DNA of 64,000 nt, from the NCBI GenBank assembly GCA_029948255.1, contig JALIZF010000981.1, positions 47,538-111,537 of the forward strand, written 5' to 3'. The DNA comes from Telmatactis stephensoni (Eukaryota; Cnidaria; Anthozoa; Actiniaria; Isophelliidae). Of this stretch, positions 59,595-64,000 are shown piece after piece (position 1 is the first letter of the stretch; the number at the start of each line of letters is the position of its first letter). The notes below the pieces were generated by a model that was not told the DNA's origin, did no database searches, and saw only the letters and a program-made list of their open reading frames with translations. The position numbers and the translations under genes were made by a program.

Positions 59595-62142
59595 CGTGAA
59601 ACTTGGGAGAATAATACAAATAATCTCTAAATTGATCTGTAATAGCCCACTTGAGGGCCAGGAACTCTAGTTTTCCTGCGTGGTACTTCTTTTCTGCGGC
59701 GGACAGTGCTCGCGATGCGTAAGCTATGACTCTTAGCGTTCCTCCTTGTTTCTGATATAAGACGGCACCCAATCCTTCGGTACTCGCATCTGTGTGGACA
59801 ACGTAGGGCTGTGAGTGATCAGGAAAGGCCATTACTGGTGGATTTGTTATATATGCAATTAGTGTTTCAAGTGCCTTCTGACTGTGGTCCCCCCAACACA
59901 CAGGAGTTTTTGATGGAAGTTGTCCCTTTTTCTTTGACGCATCAGTCGGTACTGTTGTTATAAGATCATAGATGGGTTTCGCTATCTTGGCAAAATTTGG
60001 GATGTATCTTCTGTAGTAGCTTAACAATCCTGCGAGTTGTCTTACTTCTCCAACTGTTTCTGGTCTCGATTCCTTGAGCGCGATTACTGCCTTGACACCT
60101 TTTGGGTCCATCCGATAACCGTCCTTTGAGATGATCCTCCCCAGAAAAGACACTTCTGGTTTGAACAGATTGCATTTGCGAGGCTTTAACTTCACTCCAT
60201 GCTCACGCAGTCTCCTTAATACTGTTCTCAAATGTTCAACATGTTCTTCAAATGTTGCGCTGAATACTATTACGTCATCTAGATATGGGATGGCAATGTT
60301 GTCTCTAAGATCTCCCAAACAATTTTCCATAAATCTCTGGAATGCACTTGGGGCTGTTTGCAGGCCAAATGGTATACGTACCCACTCATAAAGTCCCCAA
60401 GGGGTGATAAATGCAGTGAGTGGCCTACTAGCTTCAGATACGAACCCCTGGTGATACGCTTTCCCCTGGTCTAATACACTAAACCATTCACACCCACCCA
60501 AGTTATCTAAGGTCTCTTGAACTCTTGGGATTGGGTGGCGATCAGCCACAGTTTTTTTGTTCAACTCTCTATAGTCTACACATAATCGCAATGTCCCATC
60601 TTTTTTCCTTACGCACACTACAGGGGACGAGTACGGTGACTTTGATTTTGCAATGAATTTCTGGTTCAACATATCTTCTATGTACTGTTTAACTTCAGCA
60701 TACAGAAACTTTGGGATAGACACATACCTCTTTTGAACTGGTTGATTATCATTAAGTATAATGTCAAGTTCAAGTTCAGGGATACAACCAATGTCCTCCT
60801 CATTGCGAGCAAATGATTCACACTCCTCTTTCAACATCTCTTGGGCTAACTGTCTCTGTTCTGGTTTAAGATTACTGAGGTCTACCTCTGGGCAATATTT
60901 ATCTTCATCAGACGGTTCCGGAACAGACACAGTTGGCTCACTTTCTTTGGGCTCTGTTGGGAGGGGGTTATGAGTCCCCTCTACACCTATGTCGCTCTGT
61001 TTCACTCCAACAGCGGTAACAGACTTAACTGCTTGTAGACAGCCTAAAGTTGTACGACTGCCAAGGGATATATCATGTTTTGAATGGTTGTGTACAGTCA
61101 CTTTAACTTGGGAACTGTTACCTTGTTTGACATACACCAACCCTTCACTTACTTCTAAACCATCTGGCCACTGTCCTAACACATCCGGTTCAAAAAGTAC
61201 AGGAGTACGCTCATTGATTGGTCCCGTATTTGCACGACATGACACTTTGATTGTATGTCCCGCTGGTATAACAAGGTTCCTTTTAGGGGTTCTAATTACA
61301 CAGAGTTCATCAGATGTGTCTGAAGTTTGTATCAGGTTTACCAATGCACTAACACTTTCAACTTTTGTCTCAACAAATGTTCCCTTCATAACATCAAGTA
61401 TTGGGCTTCCTGTGTCCTCAGGGGTTGTTTCACTACCAGATTCTTTCACAATGGACTCAATAACATTATAACCAATAATTGGACATTCAACTCCCTCTCG
61501 AGCAACAAGAAATGGAACTTCAATTTGTTGAGTTGAACATTGAGCTGTGCCTAACTTGAATTCAATTGGAACCCAACCCTCATAAGGAATAGATGTACCA
61601 TTAGCAGCAGTAAGGTTCAGTTCGACATGTGTACCTAACAGTTCCTCAATGTCCCGTACACTGACACTTGGACAATCCTTCTTCAGCCAACCCCTGGGTA
61701 GAATAGATACTTGTGAACCAGTGTCCCACAGGGCGTCAGTCTCCACCCCATTAATAACACAGTGTATTTTGCATTTCTCCCCAACCAATTTGGCAACAAC
61801 ATCATACTGCTTGGGTGTAAGGTGTGACACAAAGATGTTTGAGTTTGTACTGTCATCCAACTGCATTCTTTCCTTTGTTTCCAGTGACTGAATGGCATCA
61901 CAAACTGTCTTATGTCCAGGCCAGTGAGCCCGTTGACACTTTTTACTACAATAATTCACACTTTTACACCCGGAACATTGCATTAGTGGTTCCCCACTAG
62001 ATGGTGATACTTTACATACAACACAAATAAGGGACTTGCCTGTTAATGTGGCTTCTTGTGATGAGGTTACTCCTTGTCCCGCAGTTGTAACCTCGAACGG
62101 TTTCCCGAAGCTTGAATCCTTCCACTTTCCCTGTTGCGACAA
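59581..62142 (-). CDS. Gypsy pol: MYND finger, aspartic protease, RT, RNase H
   Basis: 853 open codons in the -1 frame relative to gag. Residues about 38-80 are a MYND-type zinc finger ([18 protein letters not shown]-x2-[20 protein letters not shown]). The protease active site is [13 protein letters not shown]. The RT has [51 protein letters not shown] and [10 protein letters not shown] (the catalytic YxDD). RNase H has [16 protein letters not shown]. It would be made by frameshifting from gag at 62100-62106. A MYND finger between gag and protease is unusual. The frame breaks within RNase H at about 59585. Confidence 0.85.
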   Translation of the reverse strand: MSQQGKWKDSSFGKPFEVTTAGQGVTSSQEATLTGKSLICVVCKVSPSSGEPLMQCSGCKSVNYCSKKCQRAHWPGHKTVCDAIQSLETKERMQLDDSTNSNIFVSHLTPKQYDVVAKLVGEKCKIHCVINGVETDALWDTGSQVSILPRGWLKKDCPSVSVRDIEELLGTHVELNLTAANGTSIPYEGWVPIEFKLGTAQCSTQQIEVPFLVAREGVECPIIGYNVIESIVKESGSETTPEDTGSPILDVMKGTFVETKVESVSALVNLIQTSDTSDELCVIRTPKRNLVIPAGHTIKVSCRANTGPINERTPVLFEPDVLGQWPDGLEVSEGLVYVKQGNSSQVKVTVHNHSKHDISLGSRTTLGCLQAVKSVTAVGVKQSDIGVEGTHNPLPTEPKESEPTVSVPEPSDEDKYCPEVDLSNLKPEQRQLAQEMLKEECESFARNEEDIGCIPELELDIILNDNQPVQKRYVSIPKFLYAEVKQYIEDMLNQKFIAKSKSPYSSPVVCVRKKDGTLRLCVDYRELNKKTVADRHPIPRVQETLDNLGGCEWFSVLDQGKAYHQGFVSEASRPLTAFITPWGLYEWVRIPFGLQTAPSAFQRFMENCLGDLRDNIAIPYLDDVIVFSATFEEHVEHLRTVLRRLREHGVKLKPRKCNLFKPEVSFLGRIISKDGYRMDPKGVKAVIALKESRPETVGEVRQLAGLLSYYRRYIPNFAKIAKPIYDLITTVPTDASKKKGQLPSKTPVCWGDHSQKALETLIAYITNPPVMAFPDHSQPYVVHTDASTEGLGAVLYQKQGGTLRVIAYASRALSAAEKKYHAGKLEFLALKWAITDQFRDYLYYSPKFHGVYG
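62063..62106 (-). promoter_or_regulatory. -1 ribosomal frameshift signal
   Basis: On the minus strand the slippery heptamer GGGAAAC (62100-62106) is in the correct gag phase (TCG GGA AAC). A 5-nt spacer (CGTTC) follows, then an 8-bp perfect stem, GAGGTTAC ... GTAACCTC, with a 16-nt loop. The gag stop codon lies inside the 3' arm of the stem. After slippage the reading enters pol at KPFEVTT. Confidence 0.8.
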
Positions 62143-63131
62143 CCTTTAGACCAGTGCTCAGAACTACCACAATGAAAACAGTGATCACAACTGTCGACAG
62201 TATCCTCATCTGTGCATTTCTTGCATGCTCTCTTGGGTCTTTTACTTCCACTACCACTAGGCGTATTGCTACTTATTGACTGCCTTTCAACTTTCTCTCT
62301 CAAGGTGGCCACTTCGGATCTAACTGCTTGCAATGTAGCCATAATTTTATCTTCTCTTGCCTTTTCTGCTCCTGAATGATGTTCTTGTTTTGCAGTAGAG
62401 ATAGGTGTTGATACCACTGCTGTAGTTGCTGTTTTGGTTTTGCTGGTCTTCAATTTCTTTAGCCTTTCATTCTCTGCTGACACTGCCTTGTTTAGCTGTT
62501 GAATTAGCAATTCATCTTCCACCTCAGGATCTTCCAAAAAGGGACGAATCTTGGTTCTGATACTCTCATCTTGCAATCCCGTTTCTACTGATCTTAAAAA
62601 CAAACTCTGGACATGTTGTGTATCATATTTCAAAGTGCTGTTATCTCCTCCTTCGTAGCAAGCAAATAATATTTGTTGTCTTAGGTCTAAAGCTCTCATT
62701 AAAAAGGCTTGTGGAGTTTCTTTTGCATCTTGTGAGACTGAGGCAAGACTCTGATACAGTTCGGTCGTATTCTTAACACCGTAGTGACTTTTTAGTACTT
62801 TCTTGAGACGATCAAGTGACAAATCTTTGTATGTTTCCAGGTATCGGCGAAGAACCATTCCTGGTGTTATGGCGCGAATTATTCCATCGACAATTTCATT
62901 CTCTTTATAACCCTGCGACAGTCCTGCTTGAATTTGTCTCACTAGAGAAGTAAAACTGAGTTTATCTTTCTGTTCAGGTTCACCTATCTGTCCATTAATC
63001 TTGAACTGTCGTCGAAAAGCACTCGTTGTCAACAATTTATCGACTGGACTCTCGCTTGAGACTGACTTCGTTTCGGTATTTGATGGCTTTACACTTTCGC
63101 TCTTTAACACTTTTCCGCTTTTATCGTCGCT
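62067..63131 (-). CDS. Gypsy gag-like polyprotein
   Basis: About 354 open codons. Capsid-like helical region ([57 protein letters not shown]), a Lys-rich linker, then a C-x2-C pair and a CCHC knuckle ([14 protein letters not shown]). The frame is open from about 63131 but has no ATG before about 62866, so the normal start is lost, lies on another exon, or is a non-ATG codon. It overlaps pol by 75 nt. Confidence 0.75.
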   Translation of the reverse strand, partial: SDDKSGKVLKSESVKPSNTETKSVSSESPVDKLLTTSAFRRQFKINGQIGEPEQKDKLSFTSLVRQIQAGLSQGYKENEIVDGIIRAITPGMVLRRYLETYKDLSLDRLKKVLKSHYGVKNTTELYQSLASVSQDAKETPQAFLMRALDLRQQILFACYEGGDNSTLKYDTQHVQSLFLRSVETGLQDESIRTKIRPFLEDPEVEDELLIQQLNKAVSAENERLKKLKTSKTKTATTAVVSTPISTAKQEHHSGAEKAREDKIMATLQAVRSEVATLREKVERQSISSNTPSGSGSKRPKRACKKCTDEDTVDSCDHCFHCGSSEHWSKGCRNRESGRIQASGNRSRLQLRDKE

Positions 63132-63212
63132 TGATCTTTAACTTCAGCCTAGTCCCCAGGCTATCCCGTCTCTCGTTTCAAAACGTGACGTCACAGAGTG
63201 ACTCCAACGGGA

Positions 63213-64000
63213 ACGCCTAGCGAATAATGCCAAAGTTCAAGATGGCGGACGCTAACTTAGAGACAAACTCGAGACAAACGTGATGCTTTAGAAGACGCTG
63301 TTAACTTCACAGTTAAATGCTCCCGGATCTCACAAGACACCTATATGTGAAATTAACTGAATTGAACTGAGTTCAAAACTCTAACGGTTGTGTGTTCGCA
63401 TCGATCGAAGCAATACGATAAGTTGTGTTCGGTCTATTCGATTCTCCACTTCGAAGGTAAAATCTCTTAGTAATTAACGGCTATCTATACCGCTAAAATT
63501 TCTGGTGAATTGAAATTGCTTTTATTACACAGACTACTATCACTAGTTGAGTTAAATCCACATATATTTATGCACTTGAAATAAAACAAATCTCCGTCAG
63601 ATTCTCTGTAATAAATGTAATGTATCTGATATTTATCAAGTTCCCTTTAGCCGCAACAGGGTTCCATTCAAATTTTATTGTAAACAAACTTCACTCAGTT
63701 AGTTTTATAATCACTGCTAAGACTGTGATTGTTTGAAAATGTAATAGATTTGAATAAAATGTACTTGTGCGTAGTATCTTGACTCTGAAATCCCCTTTAC
63801 AGTCTAAAATCTTCCTCTATGCCTTCTTAAAAACATATAAACTCGTAAAAATCCAATTTTTGGTTTATATTGGTGAATGTCGATACTCATTCCACCGAAA
63901 TTGTTGGAAAAACTTTAAAAATTCAAGTTGTTAAGTCCGCTAAAGGTCAGGGACACTTTTGGTCAAATCAGGGACACTTTTGGCATTATTCGCTAGGCGT
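63213..64000. mobile_element. TIR element reaching the window edge
   Basis: ACGCCTAGCGAATAATGCCA at 63213-63232 is mirrored exactly at 63981-64000. The right part also repeats TCAGGGACACTTTTGG twice (63950-63982). There is no coding frame in the 788 bp. It could be a MITE. Because the window ends at the last TIR base, the right flank and target duplication cannot be checked. Confidence 0.65.

Larger units (their letters stand above)
57461..63131 (-). mobile_element. Ty3/Gypsy-type retrotransposon, coding region
   Basis: Minus-strand order: gag (62067-63131), pol with MYND finger, protease, RT and RNase H (59581-62142), then integrase and C-terminal tail (57461-59594). The RT-RNase H-integrase order is that of Ty3/Gypsy (Metaviridae). 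gag-pol is intact and overlaps; the 3' half has several frameshifts. LTRs were not recognised on either side, and a separate TIR element lies immediately 5' (from 63213), so the ends may be lost. Confidence 0.8.

Overview
The window is eukaryotic, most likely from a cnidarian (anthozoan) nuclear genome. It is AT-rich, has spliceosomal introns with GT..AG borders, and carries long simple repeats and many metazoan-type transposable elements. No prokaryotic operon, rRNA or CRISPR array is seen. The taxon is an inference from protein style (TMEM98-like and SPARC-like genes, cnidarian-style CACTA, MULE, DIRS and PHD-transposase families).

Layout. 1-0.3 kb: first exon of a TMEM98-like host gene (minus). 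0.8-2.6 kb: a broken PB1-like/PHD/Cys-module locus (minus). 2.6-3.9 kb: decayed unknown coding fragments (plus). 4.18-5.62 kb: TIR element rich in ACTCG. 6.1-6.3 kb: P-element transposase scrap. 7.16-11.50 kb: full-length MULE with 260-bp TIRs and a five-exon FLYWCH/MULE transposase gene carrying one frameshift. 11.7 kb: tRNA-like sequence. 13.1-13.8 kb: unknown decayed ORF. 15.1-26.0 kb: gene A, a DDE/SAP-like transposase-type gene (minus) split by a 6.74-kb element with perfect 51-bp G-rich TIRs (17.99-24.72 kb). That element carries one seven-exon gene (minus) encoding a SAM domain, a putative DDE core, a Cys module and a C-terminal PHD finger. 27.0-28.0 kb: decayed BEN-like gene start (minus). 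28.3-31.8 kb: CACTA/EnSpm transposase pseudogene, followed by an array of GTGATCAC palindromes. 34.0 kb: Penelope-like remnant. 34.4-39.3 kb: DIRS-type tyrosine-recombinase retrotransposon with split direct repeats; the internal repeat lies inside a gag intron. 39.8-40.7 kb: LINE remnant. 41.0-42.8 kb: two related MITEs. 43.6-50.5 kb: a SPARC-like secreted host gene (plus) whose introns hold MITEs and long (TTTC)n and (TTTA)n tracts. 51-57 kb: mostly non-coding, with a MITE and a tRNA-derived SINE. 57.5-63.1 kb: Ty3/Gypsy-type element (minus) with a MYND finger in pol and a textbook -1 frameshift signal. 63.2-64.0 kb: a TIR element ending exactly at the window edge.

The best candidate for something little described is the SAM...DDE...PHD element at 18-24.7 kb, together with its relatives: gene A, which it interrupts, and the broken locus at 1-2.3 kb. 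These share a motif pattern (VD-x-G-x-S-x-E/A-PS ... N-x-VE) but have different accessory domains. The DIRS element with its recombination repeat inside an intron is the second candidate.
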